Counted from the first letter of the stretch, positions 27,232 to 36,535 are shown. The stretch is DNA of 64,000 nt from Actinobacteria bacterium HGW-Actinobacteria-4 (GCA_002841315.1 PHEW01000003.1:62001-126000), one strand, 5' to 3'. The notes: generated by a model not told the origin, from the sequence alone. Numbers and translations are program-made.

Positions 27232-29441
27232 GCCAGCGCTTGACGGAGCCGCTCGCCAAGGTGCTCGGTGCGCGCACTGCGGGCTCCTTGAAGAAACTCG
27301 AGCTGGAAACCGTTGGTGACCTGCTCCGTCACTACCCGCGCCGCTACGGTGAGCCGGGCCAGTTGACGCGCATCGGCGAGCTCATGGTGGGGGAGCACGT
27401 CACCATCATGGCGGAGGTGCGCTCGGCCACGGTGCGCACCATGCGCAACCGCGGCGGCGCGATGCTTGAGGCGATGGTGACTGACGGCCTCGACACCCTG
27501 CAACTGACGTTCTTCGCTAAGCGACCAGGCGTGCTGAGGATGCACGAGGACAAACTGCGCGCGGGCCGCACTGGCCTGTTCACCGGCACTGTGGGGGAGT
27601 ACCGGGGGCGCCGTCAACTGACTCATCCCGACTACCTGATTGTGGGCGTCGATGCCGCCAACGAAGACGAGGCGGTCCTTGAGGCCTCCCGACCCATCCC
27701 GATCTATCCGGCAGCCGCGAGCGTCCCCACGTGGCGCATCGGCCGCTCTGTTCGAATGGTGCTTGATCCGCTGACGGAAGCGGACGTACCCGATCCCGTG
27801 CCTGCCCACCTCCGCGAGCGGCACGGGCACGGTAGCTTGCTCGAGAGCCTGCGCGACGTCCACATTCCGGACGACGCTGCGGCATGGCGGCGCGGTCAAG
27901 CACGGCTGAGGTATGAAGAGGCGTTGGTGCTTCAGACGGCGTTGGCCCGCAGGAGAGCAGTGCGCGAGGCGCAGTCGTCGGTGGCACGCCCACCGAAGCC
28001 AGGCGGCCTGGTTGAGGCGTTCGATGCGCAGCTTCCGTTTGTGCTGACGGGAGGCCAGGTGGCGGTTGGCGAAGCGATCGCGGGCGACCTTGCCCGGGAT
28101 GTACCCATGATGCGATTGCTTCAAGGCGACGTGGGGTCCGGCAAGACGGTGGTGGCGCTCCGCGCGATGCTGCAGGTGGTGGACGCCGGCGGTCAGGCGG
28201 CGTTGCTGGCCCCTACCGAGGTGCTCGCGGCGCAACACTTGCGGACGGTCCGGTTGCTGATGGGTGCGCTCGCGCATGGCGGAATGCTCACCGCGGCCAC
28301 CAGTGCGACGCGGGTCGTCTTGCTCACGGGGTCGCAAGGTTCGCAGGCGCGGAGGGCCGCGCTGGGCGAGGCGGCATCGGGCGCCGCGGGAATTGTGGTG
28401 GGCACGCACGCGCTACTTAGCGACACCGTCCAGTTTGCCGACCTGGGTTTGGTGGTGGTGGACGAGCAGCACCGGTTTGGCGTCGAGCAACGCGACGCGT
28501 TGCGCGCCCGGGGAGAGCGCGCGCCGCACATGCTGGTGATGACCGCAACTCCCATTCCGCGCACTGTGGCGATGACCGTCTTTGGTGACCTCGAAACGTC
28601 CACCCTCACTGAGAAACCCGGCGAGCGCGCTGACACGGCCACCCACGTGGTTCACGCCGACAACGAGGCGTGGCTGACGCGCACGTGGCAGCGCATCCGC
28701 GAGGAGGTCGATGCTGGCCGCCGAGCTTACGTGGTGTGCGCGCGCATCGACGGCGACGTTGAGGAGGATGTTCCGGTGGGCGACGTCCCCACGGACGGGA
28801 CCGGCGAAGAAGAGCCCGCCAAGGTACCGCTAGCGGCGGTCGTGGAGATCGCGGAGATGCTGCGTGGCAGGCCTGAGTTTGCGGGGTTAAGGATCGGCGT
28901 CATGCACGGGCGTCTCAGCGCCGACGAGAAAGACGCCGCGATGGATCGCTTCGCGTCCGGAGCGGAACCCGTGATGGTGTCGACCACCGTCATCGAAGTG
29001 GGCGTTGACGTGCCCGAGGCCTCCGTGATGGTGATCCTCAACGCTGAACACTTTGGCCTCTCCCAACTCCACCAGTTGCGCGGGCGCGTGGGCCGCGGAT
29101 CCGAGCCGGGCCTGTGCCTGCTGGTGTCCCGCGCGCCGGAAGGTACGCCCGCGTACGAACGACTCAACGCACTCGTGGCGACCACCGATGGCTTCGCACT
29201 CGCGGAGAAGGATCTGGAGTTGCGCAGGGAGGGTGACGTGTTGGGAGCGGCACAGTCGGGTGGTCGGAACTCCCTGCGCCTGCTGCGAGTGGTGCGCGAT
29301 GCGGAACTCATCGCGACGGCCCGTGCCGACGCCCGCGAGGTGATCGAGCGTGACCCGGCCCTGGCAGACCACCCGGCCCTGGCATCGGCTATCGAGCAAT
29401 GGCTCGATCCTCAGCGCGAGGATTTCTTGGAGCGTTCCTAG
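27228..29441 (+). CDS. recG: ATP-dependent DNA helicase RecG
   Basis: Protein of 737 residues that remodels stalled forks and Holliday junctions. An OB/wedge domain lies at about 55-150, Walker A GDVGSGKTVV, the DEQH box VVDEQHRFGVEQRDALR, MTATPIPRT, and the C-terminal QLRGRVGRG motif followed by the TRG region. An acidic insertion sits near residue 505-525 (EEDVPVGDVPTDGTGEEE). ATGA overlap with the DAK2 gene indicates coupling. Confidence 0.96.
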   Translation: MSQRLTEPLAKVLGARTAGSLKKLELETVGDLLRHYPRRYGEPGQLTRIGELMVGEHVTIMAEVRSATVRTMRNRGGAMLEAMVTDGLDTLQLTFFAKRPGVLRMHEDKLRAGRTGLFTGTVGEYRGRRQLTHPDYLIVGVDAANEDEAVLEASRPIPIYPAAASVPTWRIGRSVRMVLDPLTEADVPDPVPAHLRERHGHGSLLESLRDVHIPDDAAAWRRGQARLRYEEALVLQTALARRRAVREAQSSVARPPKPGGLVEAFDAQLPFVLTGGQVAVGEAIAGDLARDVPMMRLLQGDVGSGKTVVALRAMLQVVDAGGQAALLAPTEVLAAQHLRTVRLLMGALAHGGMLTAATSATRVVLLTGSQGSQARRAALGEAASGAAGIVVGTHALLSDTVQFADLGLVVVDEQHRFGVEQRDALRARGERAPHMLVMTATPIPRTVAMTVFGDLETSTLTEKPGERADTATHVVHADNEAWLTRTWQRIREEVDAGRRAYVVCARIDGDVEEDVPVGDVPTDGTGEEEPAKVPLAAVVEIAEMLRGRPEFAGLRIGVMHGRLSADEKDAAMDRFASGAEPVMVSTTVIEVGVDVPEASVMVILNAEHFGLSQLHQLRGRVGRGSEPGLCLLVSRAPEGTPAYERLNALVATTDGFALAEKDLELRREGDVLGAAQSGGRNSLRLLRVVRDAELIATARADAREVIERDPALADHPALASAIEQWLDPQREDFLERS

Positions 29442-29449
29442 CGGCGGCG

Positions 29450-30220
29450 CTACGAGAGCCGTGAGCGACCAAAGGCTACCGCGGCTGCGGCTGACGCGAG
29501 GACTCCCGCAGCCAGCGCGAGAGCCAGATGCGGGACGCCTACGGACACCGCCGCCGCGTCACCTCCCGCTCCCACCCACATCGCTGGAGCGACGTAGGGT
29601 ATCCACGCGCCGATGCCCAGGCTCGCCAGAATCTGGCCTACCGCCGCGGCGGCGATGATTGCGCCCACTCCGCCCAAGTAGCCGCGCGTGAGGACCGCAA
29701 TCAGGCCGAAGGGCACTCCGAGCAACCCCATGAGAGCCCCCGCGATCCATACCTGGCCCGCCGCTGCCATGACCTCGTCAGTGACGCCGTCTGCATTGAT
29801 GATCCAACTTCCTGCCAGGATTGCCACGAGCGCGGCACTCACCACGGCGAGCGTCCACGAGCCGCACACGATGAGCTTGGCCCACCCCACGGTGGCCCGC
29901 GAGACAGGGAGGGCGTACAACGCGCCTACGGTGCGGTCAGAGTATTCGCGCCCAAAGATCCACACGGCAACAAAGCCCGCCGCGATGAGCATCACCACGG
30001 TTAGCATCTGCCCGGCCAGCGCGAGGTGTGCCTCGTTGACCGAACCCTCCAGCGCCACCGCGAACTTGTCTTGCGAGGGTCCGACAATGGCACCCGAACG
30101 CGCGAGTGCCACCATCCCCAGGGCCATGCTGGGGCCCGCCGCGACCACGAGGGTGGTCGCGATCCTGGCGGTGATGGATCGCCTGAACTTCAGAAACTCT
30201 GCGGCGACAGCGGTGATCAC
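29450..30220 (-). CDS. ABC-2-type transporter permease
   Basis: Protein of 256 residues with about six membrane segments (for example MALGMVALA near 35, MLTVVMLIAAGFVAVWIFG near 95, LAVVSAALVAILAGSWII near 130). FGREYSDRTVGALYALPVSR between segments 2 and 3 is typical of ABC-2 permeases. GTG overlaps the ATPase stop. It forms an exporter with the ATPase; substrate unknown, possibly a peptide or drug. It converges with recG. Confidence 0.85.
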   Translation of the reverse strand: MITAVAAEFLKFRRSITARIATTLVVAAGPSMALGMVALARSGAIVGPSQDKFAVALEGSVNEAHLALAGQMLTVVMLIAAGFVAVWIFGREYSDRTVGALYALPVSRATVGWAKLIVCGSWTLAVVSAALVAILAGSWIINADGVTDEVMAAAGQVWIAGALMGLLGVPFGLIAVLTRGYLGGVGAIIAAAAVGQILASLGIGAWIPYVAPAMWVGAGGDAAAVSVGVPHLALALAAGVLASAAAAVAFGRSRLS

Positions 30221-30945
30221 GGGGTGCCTCCCTGCTGAGCGTCGTAGTCGTGCACCATGGTGAAGAACGCATGCTCAAGGTCGCGTCCCCCGGGCGCGAG
30301 CGTGCCGACCACGTGTCCGGCGTGGATGACGCTGATGGAGTGTGCGATCCGTGCTACTTCATCAAGGTGGTGGCTCGAGACGAGGACTCCTGCGCCGGCG
30401 GCAGCACCCTCCACGATGGCGTCTCGTAAGATGACGACACCCGCGGGATCCAGTGCGTTTGATGGCTCGTCGAGCACCACAAACTCCGGGTGATGACACA
30501 GCGCCGCCGCAAGGCCCAGCCTTTGCCGGTTGCCCAGCGATAGCTCCCGGCTACGCCGGTCCGCCCATCGGTCCAGTGCGAAGCGCTCGAGCCACGTGCT
30601 CGCCAGGCGCGACGCGTCGTGCTTCTCATGTCCATGCAGGCGTGTCGAGATAGTGAGATTCTCCCTCGCGGTGAGCTCTGGGTACGCGAATGGGTGTTCC
30701 ACCATGTGGCCCACGCGCCGCCACGTGTCGGATCCCGGATTAGCAGCCCCGAGTACCGCCAGGTGCCCGCTGTCGAGACTCGTCATACCGGTGATCGCTC
30801 GCATGAGCGTGGTCTTGCCTGCGCCGTTGAGTCCCACGATGGCGTGGATCTCCCCGGGTCTCACCGAGAGCGTCAGCCCATGGAGAGCGTGGTCGGATCC
30901 GTAGTCCTTGCGCAGTGCCTGGCACTCAAGCGTCAACGCGGTCAC
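30217..30945 (-). CDS. ABC transporter ATP-binding protein
   Basis: Protein of 242 residues. Walker A GLNGAGKTT, signature LSLGNRQRLGLAAAL (LSLGN instead of LSGGQ, common in this exporter subfamily), Walker B VVLDEPSNALDP and the H-loop SSHH are present. GTG 30945 follows GGAGG and overlaps the TetR stop, so TetR, ATPase and permease form one operon. Confidence 0.92.
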   Translation of the reverse strand: MTALTLECQALRKDYGSDHALHGLTLSVRPGEIHAIVGLNGAGKTTLMRAITGMTSLDSGHLAVLGAANPGSDTWRRVGHMVEHPFAYPELTARENLTISTRLHGHEKHDASRLASTWLERFALDRWADRRSRELSLGNRQRLGLAAALCHHPEFVVLDEPSNALDPAGVVILRDAIVEGAAAGAGVLVSSHHLDEVARIAHSISVIHAGHVVGTLAPGGRDLEHAFFTMVHDYDAQQGGTP

Positions 30946-31547
30946 TGCATGCCTCCGGTGGTTGCGGCGGGTTCTGAGCCAGGGGCACTCGACTCCGCGG
31001 CCGTCACGATGTCTAGTGCGGCGATGACCGCATCGCGGAGGCTCTGGGCTGCGGTCGACGATGCCCACGTCAGGAGCGACGCGGTGATCGCACCCAGGCA
31101 GGCCGCTGCCGCGATGCGTGCCGTGAACTCGGGCGTGCCGTGGCGCGTAAGGGCGGCCACGATGGCGTCTTCGGTCTCGCGGGTGTTCTGGTGCATGCCG
31201 CTACGCAGCGCGGGTTCGGAAGCGGCGATCGCGATGCGGCGCCTGACCTCGGAGTCATCAGACTCCTCGAGGTGCATGAGCGCTTCGCGTAGCCCTCGCG
31301 CGACGCGTGCCAGCGGCGGCAACGTTGCGGGCTGGTTCGCGACAGACTCCGCAATGATCGGATCAAAGTGGTCTTCGAGCACCACCGCCTCCTTGGTGGG
31401 GAAGTAGCGGAAGTACGTCATTGCGGACACGCCGGCTTGCGCCGCGATGTCGTCAACGGTGGTGGCGCTATAGCCATGCGCCTCGAACAGCGCAAGAGCG
31501 GACTCCACGAGGCGTTGGCGCGTGGCACGGGATTTCGCAGTGACCAT
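30942..31547 (-). CDS. TetR-family repressor of the ABC exporter operon
   Basis: Protein of 201 residues. The N-terminal helix-turn-helix is TVDDIAAQAGVSAMTYFRYF (about 29-48), then PTKEAVV, then an all-helical ligand domain. It is the first gene of an operon with an ABC exporter, and a perfect 19-bp palindrome overlaps its promoter, so autorepression and ligand-released export are expected. ATG 31547 is preferred over a start at 31640, which would place the operator inside the gene. Confidence 0.88.
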   Translation of the reverse strand: MVTAKSRATRQRLVESALALFEAHGYSATTVDDIAAQAGVSAMTYFRYFPTKEAVVLEDHFDPIIAESVANQPATLPPLARVARGLREALMHLEESDDSEVRRRIAIAASEPALRSGMHQNTRETEDAIVAALTRHGTPEFTARIAAAACLGAITASLLTWASSTAAQSLRDAVIAALDIVTAAESSAPGSEPAATTGGMQ

Positions 31548-31553
31548 GCCAAT

Positions 31554-31572
31554 AATGTTAGTGACTAACATT
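31554..31572. promoter_or_regulatory. 19-bp TetR operator overlapping the TetR promoter
   Basis: AATGTTAGT-G-ACTAACATT is perfect (9+1+9). It contains TAACAT, which on the minus strand lies 7 bases before the TetR ATG and can serve as the -10 of a leaderless transcript. The divergent epimerase gene starts 84 bases away and could also be affected. Confidence 0.8.
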
Positions 31573-31643
31573 CCACGTTGCAAGTGCCCCGGCGGAAGGG
31601 GTCCCGGTGAGGCGAGGCGCCGGGGTGCAGGCCGGCGCACCGC

Positions 31644-31656
31644 TAGATTTGATGCA
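31644..31656 (+). promoter_or_regulatory. Leaderless promoter -10 for the epimerase gene
   Basis: TAGATT at 31644-31649, six bases, ATG at 31656. Confidence 0.55.
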
Positions 31657-32906
31657 TGTCAATGCCACTCGAGTCGAGCGCCGCACTCGCTTCGTTGCGC
31701 TCGCGTGCTCATGCCGAACTTCGCGACAACATCCTGCCGTTCTGGGAACAGCACGCCTTTGCCGACGACGGCTCGCTCGTGGCCACCGTCGAAGACGACG
31801 GCACCGTGACCCACGACGGCCCGCGTCACAGCGTGCTGGTGGCGAGGATTCTCTGGACCTATGCGGCGGCGGCGCAGGCAGAAGACGATCCGGCGCTGCG
31901 TGAGCGGTGGCTCGCCGTGGGCCGCACGGCATACGCGATGCTGACGGAGCAGTGCCTGGACCCCGATCACGGCGGCGTCTACTGGAGCGTGGATCGCCAC
32001 GGTGTGGCGCTTGAACCCCGCAAGCAGGTCTACGCGCAGGCTTTCGCCATCTATGGGCTCGCCGCATGGCATGCGGCAACCGGAGAGGCCGCGGCGCTAC
32101 GGCACGCGACCGGCCTGTTCGCCCTCCTGGAGACCCACTCGCGGGACACCGCTCTTGGCGGCTACTTCGAGGCCCACTCGCGCGAGTGGGGTCACCTGGA
32201 TGACACGGCGTTGTCCTCGCGGGACCTCAACGTGCCCAAGTCGATGAACACCAACCTGCACGTGCTCGAGGCCTACACCACGTTGGCGCGGGTGACCCGC
32301 GACGCCCACGTGATCGAGGCGCTGACCGCTCTGCTTCGCGTGACGCTCGACCACATCTACGGCACCCAGCCTTGGGCCCACTGCCGGCTGTTCTTTGACA
32401 TGGAGTGGAACTCCGTGGTGGAGACCATGAGCTACGGCCACGACATCGAGGCCAGCTGGCTGATGTGGGATGCGTGGGAGGCCCTCGCGGCACTGGGCGT
32501 CGAGGATCCGCGCCTTGCCGGTGACACCAGAGCCGCTGCGCTCGCCTTGGCAGATGCCGTGCTGGAGCACGGTACCGATGCCGACGGTGGCGTCATGTAC
32601 GAGGGCGTTGGCGAGCGGGTGACACTGCCAGAGAAGCACTGGTGGCCCCAAGCAGAGGGCGTGGTGGGTTGGCTCAACGCCTATGGGCTGTCTGGAGACC
32701 CCCGTCACCGCGACGCCGCGCTCGCCACGTGGGAGTTCCTGGACCGCTGCGTGATCGACCACGCGGGCGGCGAGTGGTTTGCGATCGTGGACCGCGCCGG
32801 ACGCCCGCTCCTCGACCACGAGTCGAGCCGCAAGGTGGGCCCGTGGAAGTGCTGCTATCACAACGGGCGAGCCTGCCTTGAGGTGATCCGTAGAATCGGC
32901 CCATGA
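31656..32906 (+). CDS. AGE-family epimerase, probably cellobiose 2-epimerase
   Basis: Protein of 416 residues with the (alpha/alpha)6-barrel pattern of N-acylglucosamine 2-epimerases. Conserved blocks include GGVYWSVDRHG, KQVYAQAFAIYGLA, MNTNLHVLEAYT, SYGHDIEASWL, KHWWPQAEGVVG and KVGPWKCCYHNGRACLE. The set of His residues and the last block resemble characterised cellobiose 2-epimerases, which convert the reducing glucose of cellobiose to mannose in the cytoplasm. That fits the cellulase genes in this window. An alternative is a mannose or GlcNAc 2-epimerase. Confidence 0.82.
   Translation: MSMPLESSAALASLRSRAHAELRDNILPFWEQHAFADDGSLVATVEDDGTVTHDGPRHSVLVARILWTYAAAAQAEDDPALRERWLAVGRTAYAMLTEQCLDPDHGGVYWSVDRHGVALEPRKQVYAQAFAIYGLAAWHAATGEAAALRHATGLFALLETHSRDTALGGYFEAHSREWGHLDDTALSSRDLNVPKSMNTNLHVLEAYTTLARVTRDAHVIEALTALLRVTLDHIYGTQPWAHCRLFFDMEWNSVVETMSYGHDIEASWLMWDAWEALAALGVEDPRLAGDTRAAALALADAVLEHGTDADGGVMYEGVGERVTLPEKHWWPQAEGVVGWLNAYGLSGDPRHRDAALATWEFLDRCVIDHAGGEWFAIVDRAGRPLLDHESSRKVGPWKCCYHNGRACLEVIRRIGP
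32891..32903 (+). promoter_or_regulatory. Leaderless promoter -10 for rsmD
   Basis: TAGAAT at 32891-32896, six bases, ATG at 32903, inside the 3' end of the epimerase gene. Confidence 0.5.
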
Positions 32907-33460
32907 CCCGGATCATCGCAGGGACCTATGGAGGGCGGCGTATTACCGTGCCCGCCAAGGGAACCCGCCCCACCACCGATCGCGTCAGGGAGGCGCTGTT
33001 CAGCCGTCTGGACCACGCTGATGCGCTACGCGGCGCGCGCGTGCTCGATCTGTACGCAGGGTCTGGAGCGCTCGGGCTGGAGGCTCTCAGTCGCGGCGCC
33101 GCCCACGCAACCTTTGTGGAATCGGCACCCAGCGCGCTGCGGGTCATCCAGAGCAACATCCAAGAGTTGGGTGCCGGAACGCGTGCAGACGCAATCAAGG
33201 AGCGGGTGCAGCCCTACTTGAACCGACCCGCGACGGGCACGCCCTTCGATCTTGTGTTCATGGACCCGCCCTACGAAATCAGCCGCGGCGAGATGACCGA
33301 GGCGCTCACGGCGCTCGTGCCGCACCTCGCCCCACATGCCATCGTGGTGGTCGAGTGGACCACGCGCGCCCCCACGCCCGACTGGCCCGTGGGATTGACC
33401 TCCGCGGCGTCCAAGGACTACGGCGAGACGGTCCTACACTTCGCCGACCACGTGGGGTAG
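32903..33460 (+). CDS. rsmD: 16S rRNA (guanine(966)-N(2))-methyltransferase
   Basis: Protein of 185 residues. N-terminal IIAGTYGGRRITVP, RPTTDRVREALFS, SAM motif LDLYAGSGALGLEALSRGA and catalytic FMDPPYE identify RsmD. It methylates 16S rRNA during 30S assembly. It overlaps the epimerase stop by 4 bases, yet carries its own -10-like hexamer. Order rsmD-coaD is conserved. Confidence 0.94.
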   Translation: MTRIIAGTYGGRRITVPAKGTRPTTDRVREALFSRLDHADALRGARVLDLYAGSGALGLEALSRGAAHATFVESAPSALRVIQSNIQELGAGTRADAIKERVQPYLNRPATGTPFDLVFMDPPYEISRGEMTEALTALVPHLAPHAIVVVEWTTRAPTPDWPVGLTSAASKDYGETVLHFADHVG

Positions 33461-33470
33461 CGTCGAGTCA
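33458..33470 (+). promoter_or_regulatory. Leaderless promoter -10 for coaD
   Basis: TAGCGT at 33458-33463, six bases, ATG at 33470. The TAG is also the rsmD stop codon. Confidence 0.5.
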
Positions 33471-33949
33471 TGACAGTCGCGGTCTTTCCTGGCAGTTTTG
33501 ACCCCATCACGTTGGGCCATGTGGACATCGTGGTGCGTGCTCGGAGCGTGTTTGATCGCGTGATCGTGGCCGTGGCCCACAACAGCAGCAAGACTCCGCT
33601 TCTGGACCTCGACACCAGGGTACGCATCGCGGCCGACGCCACCGCCCACCTCGAAGGCGTCGAGGTGATGGCCACGCAGGGGCTGCTGGTCGAGTTCTGT
33701 GAGGAGCAGCGCGCCAGCGTGATTGTGAAGGGACTGCGCGGCGGTTCTGACTATGACATTGAGCGCCCCATGGCCCTGATGAACCGTTCCATCACGGGCG
33801 TTGAAACGCTGTTCATCACCGGGGACAACGGACTTAGCCACATCGCCTCCTCGCTGGTCAGGGACGTGGCGCGCCACGGCGGATCGATCAAGCAATACGT
33901 TCCTCATGGCGTTGAGCCCGTGGTGCTCGACGCGCTCGCCCACCACTGA
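33470..33949 (+). CDS. coaD: Phosphopantetheine adenylyltransferase
   Basis: Protein of 159 residues, nucleotidyltransferase fold, penultimate step of coenzyme A synthesis. FPGSFDPITLGHVDIV holds the (T/H)xGH motif, and KGLRGGSDYDIERPMALMNR and SSLVRDVARHGG are family blocks. Length is normal. Confidence 0.96.
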   Translation: MTVAVFPGSFDPITLGHVDIVVRARSVFDRVIVAVAHNSSKTPLLDLDTRVRIAADATAHLEGVEVMATQGLLVEFCEEQRASVIVKGLRGGSDYDIERPMALMNRSITGVETLFITGDNGLSHIASSLVRDVARHGGSIKQYVPHGVEPVVLDALAHH

Positions 33950-33971
33950 GGTGCCTGGCGGCCCTGTCGGG

Positions 33972-34001
33972 TTGGAAGTAGGCCGCTCTATCCCGTAAAG
34001 T
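33972..34001 (+). promoter_or_regulatory. Candidate sigma-A promoter for the DUF177-rpmF-rnc-mutM operon
   Basis: TTGGAA at 33972-33977 and TAAAGT at 33996-34001, 18-base spacer, leading into a leader of about 60 bases with GGAGG before the DUF177 gene. Confidence 0.5.
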
Positions 34002-34070
34002 AGGGCGCTGGCCCAGTGATCGTTTCGCGGGCCAAGGTCCATTCGGACCGGAAGATTGTTGGAGGCGCGA

Positions 34071-34631
34071 ATGCACGTTTCGCACCGCACTGCCGATTCC
34101 CCCTTGCAGTTCTCGATGAGAGACCTTGCACGGCGCCCGGGTCAGCAGCGCACTGAGTCTCTCGAGTTTCCGGCCCCGGCGGTCTTTGGCACGGATGTGA
34201 TCGCGGTGCCGCAGGGTGCGGACGTGAAACTCGAGGTGAGTTTCGAGTCAGTGACCGACGGCATTTGGGTCAGCGGAACCGTTACCGGTGACGCCGTAGG
34301 TGAGTGCGGACGGTGCTTGGACGAGGTGCGACTTCCGGTCGTGGCCCCGGTGCAAGGATTGTTCCTCTACCCTGAGGCGGAACGCGAAGACGGCGAAGAA
34401 GACGAGTTAGATGACGTTTTCGAGTTCGATGGTGACACCATTGACCTTGAACAACTGACGCTGGACGCGGTGGCAACCGAGCTACCGTTCACCCCGCTGT
34501 GTGACCCGGATTGCCCCGGACTGTGCGACCAATGTGGCGCGCGGCTCGCGGATGAACCAGATCACGCGCATGAAGTGATCGACCCACGGTGGTCGACGCT
34601 CCAAAGTTTGACCGAACCGAAAGAGAGTTAA
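34071..34631 (+). CDS. DUF177 protein (YceD), ribosome-associated family
   Basis: Protein of 186 residues with an acidic middle ([20 protein letters not shown]) and the YceD/DUF177 cysteines: [10 protein letters not shown], then [20 protein letters not shown]177 almost always precedes rpmF, as here (2 bases apart), and is linked to 23S rRNA accumulation in plants and bacteria. ATG 34071 follows GGAGG; the in-frame TTG at 34056 is rejected. Confidence 0.92.
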   Translation: MHVSHRTADSPLQFSMRDLARRPGQQRTESLEFPAPAVFGTDVIAVPQGADVKLEVSFESVTDGIWVSGTVTGDAVGECGRCLDEVRLPVVAPVQGLFLYPEAEREDGEEDELDDVFEFDGDTIDLEQLTLDAVATELPFTPLCDPDCPGLCDQCGARLADEPDHAHEVIDPRWSTLQSLTEPKES

Positions 34632-34633
34632 TC

Positions 34634-34828
34634 GTGGCAGTTCCGAAGCGCAAGATGTCGCGCAGTAACACGCGTGCGCGCCGCTCGCAGTGGAAGACCA
34701 CCGCAGCCAACACCGCAGCGTGCCCCAACTGCAAGGCGCCCAAGCTCCAGCACGTTGCCTGCCCGGCCTGCGGTGCCTACAACGGCCGTCAGTATGCCGA
34801 GGCGCTGCGCACCGAGCACGAGGGTTAA
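34634..34828 (+). CDS. rpmF: 50S ribosomal protein L32
   Basis: Protein of 64 residues. [20 protein letters not shown] is the L32 N-terminus. The zinc ribbon CPNC...CPAC is intact, so this is the zinc-binding form. GTG 34634 starts the protein, 2 bases after the DUF177 stop. Confidence 0.96.
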   Translation: MAVPKRKMSRSNTRARRSQWKTTAANTAACPNCKAPKLQHVACPACGAYNGRQYAEALRTEHEG

Positions 34829-34858
34829 GGCACGCGCCATGCGGCGCGAGGTCACCCT

Positions 34859-35563
34859 TTGAGTATCCCCGGGCAGGCTGCGGCCGATGCTCTGGTCACC
34901 CGGTTGGGCGTCGCCATCGACCCCGACCTCCTGGTGCTGTCGCTGACCCACCGCTCGTTCGCCTACGAAGCGGGCGGGTTGCCCACTAACGAGCGCCTCG
35001 AGTTCCTGGGCGACTCGGTGCTGGGCGTGGTGGTGACCGACAAGCTCTACCACGATCATCCTGACCTTCCCGAGGGCGACCTCGCGAAGATGCGCTCCGC
35101 AAGCGTGTCCCAGAAGGCACTCTCCGAGGTTGCGCGAGACATCCGCCTGGGCGAGTGCATTTTGCTGGGCAAGGGCGAGACCGCCACCGGCGGCGCAGAC
35201 AAGGACTCGATTCTCTGTGACGCGCTTGAAGCCGTCATTGGTGCCGTGTACCTGTCCCACGGCATCGACACCGCGCGGGACATGATCCTGCGCCTGCTTC
35301 ACAAGACCCTGACTGCCGCTGCGTCGTCGGGAGTCGCCCTGGACTGGAAGACGTCACTGCAAGAAGCCTGCGCCGAACACGGCCGTTCCAGCCCGGTCTA
35401 TGACGTCGTGGGCGAAGGTCCCGACCATGTACGCAGCTTCACCGCCTCAGTGATCATTGACGGCGAAGTGCTGGGGGTGGGCGTGGGAAGCGCCAAGAAG
35501 CACGCTGAGCAAGATGCCGCCGCCCAGGCGTACGCGGCCGTGACCGGCACCCCCACACGCTAG
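34859..35563 (+). CDS. rnc: Ribonuclease III
   Basis: Protein of 234 residues. The RNase III signature NERLEFLGDSVLGVVVTDKL, the second metal-site block DALEAVIGAVYLS and a C-terminal double-stranded RNA-binding domain (DWKTSLQEACAEHG to AAAQAY) are present. It processes rRNA precursors and structured RNAs. The best start is TTG at 34859, 30 bases after rpmF. Confidence 0.95.
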   Translation: MSIPGQAAADALVTRLGVAIDPDLLVLSLTHRSFAYEAGGLPTNERLEFLGDSVLGVVVTDKLYHDHPDLPEGDLAKMRSASVSQKALSEVARDIRLGECILLGKGETATGGADKDSILCDALEAVIGAVYLSHGIDTARDMILRLLHKTLTAAASSGVALDWKTSLQEACAEHGRSSPVYDVVGEGPDHVRSFTASVIIDGEVLGVGVGSAKKHAEQDAAAQAYAAVTGTPTR

Positions 35564-35572
35564 GCCCATACG

Positions 35573-36508
35573 GTGCCCGAGCTCCCCGAGGTCGAGACCG
35601 TACGCGCGGGACTCGCGAGTCTCATCACCGGCGCGACCATCAGCGCTGTCGAGGTGCGACGCGACTCGTGCGTGCGGCTGCTTCCCGGCGGTGCTGCGGA
35701 GTTCGCGGCCGCCATCACCGGTACCACCATCCGTGCCGTGGTGAGACGCGGCAAGTTCCTTTGGTGCGAGCTCGACTCCATGGAGGCGCTGTCCGCACAC
35801 CTGGGGATGTCGGGACAGTTCCGCGTCCATCACGGGGCTGTTGTTCCCGCGCCTCACTCTCACTGCCGGGCACGGTTGCTCCTCGAGGTGGGCAGCCAGA
35901 CCATGACGCTCGACTTTCTGGACCAGCGCACCTTTGGCTACCTCCACGCGGAGCCGCTGATTGCCACCTCAGACGGCTTGCCCGGCGGGCAGGGGAGCGA
36001 CACCGCGATGGTGCCAGCATCGGTAACCCACATCGCCCGTGACGCGCTCGATCCGCACCTTGACCCGGCATCGGCCGCAATGACCATGCGCCGGGGGAGC
36101 CGGGGAATCAAGCAGGTGATGCTGGATCAGACCGTGGTTGCGGGAATCGGCAACATCTACGCAGACGAGGCACTATGGATGGCGCGCCTTCACCCCGAGC
36201 GGCCCGCCCACGCCGTGACGTCGCGACAAGCGACGGACCTGCTGGCCGCCGCTCAGGACGTCATGCGGGAGGCGCTCGCGCAGGGAGGCACCAGCTTTGA
36301 TGCCCTCTACGTCAACGTGAACGGCGAATCGGGCTACTTTTCCAGGAGCCTCCACGCCTATGGACGCGGTGGTGAGCCGTGCGAAAGGTGCGGACGGCTC
36401 TTGACCCGCGCGAGCATCGGCGGCAGGTCAACGCACTGGTGTTCGCAGTGTCAGCGCCGCTGGGCGGCCCGGGGGTCCCGCACGGCGCGAGCGCGCGGGG
36501 GGACCTAG
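35573..36508 (+). CDS. mutM: Formamidopyrimidine-DNA glycosylase
   Basis: Protein of 311 residues. It removes oxidised purines and nicks the strand. The mature N-terminus PELPEVETVRAGL supplies the catalytic proline; AGIGNIYADEALW and the C-terminal zinc finger (CERCG, then CSQCQ) are intact. GTG at 35573 is fixed by the PELPEVE start. The last codons overlap a palindrome proposed as the response-regulator operator. Confidence 0.95.
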   Translation: MPELPEVETVRAGLASLITGATISAVEVRRDSCVRLLPGGAAEFAAAITGTTIRAVVRRGKFLWCELDSMEALSAHLGMSGQFRVHHGAVVPAPHSHCRARLLLEVGSQTMTLDFLDQRTFGYLHAEPLIATSDGLPGGQGSDTAMVPASVTHIARDALDPHLDPASAAMTMRRGSRGIKQVMLDQTVVAGIGNIYADEALWMARLHPERPAHAVTSRQATDLLAAAQDVMREALAQGGTSFDALYVNVNGESGYFSRSLHAYGRGGEPCERCGRLLTRASIGGRSTHWCSQCQRRWAARGSRTARARGGT

Positions 36509-36513
36509 GTCCA
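36500..36513. promoter_or_regulatory. Candidate DosR-type box upstream of the response regulator
   Basis: GGGAC-CTAG-GTCCA contains the perfect palindrome GGACCTAGGTCC and resembles the core GGGAC-N4-GTCCC of the DosR box. Its centre (36506.5) is 41.5 bases before the predicted transcription start at 36548. It overlaps the mutM stop codon. Autoregulation is inferred. Confidence 0.5.
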
Positions 36514-36535
36514 AACCGCGAGGGGCCTCACGGGA

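Noticed and set aside
27168..28409. 413-codon open frame opposite recG
   Set aside because: Antisense shadow of recG with no recognisable motif and no start signal.
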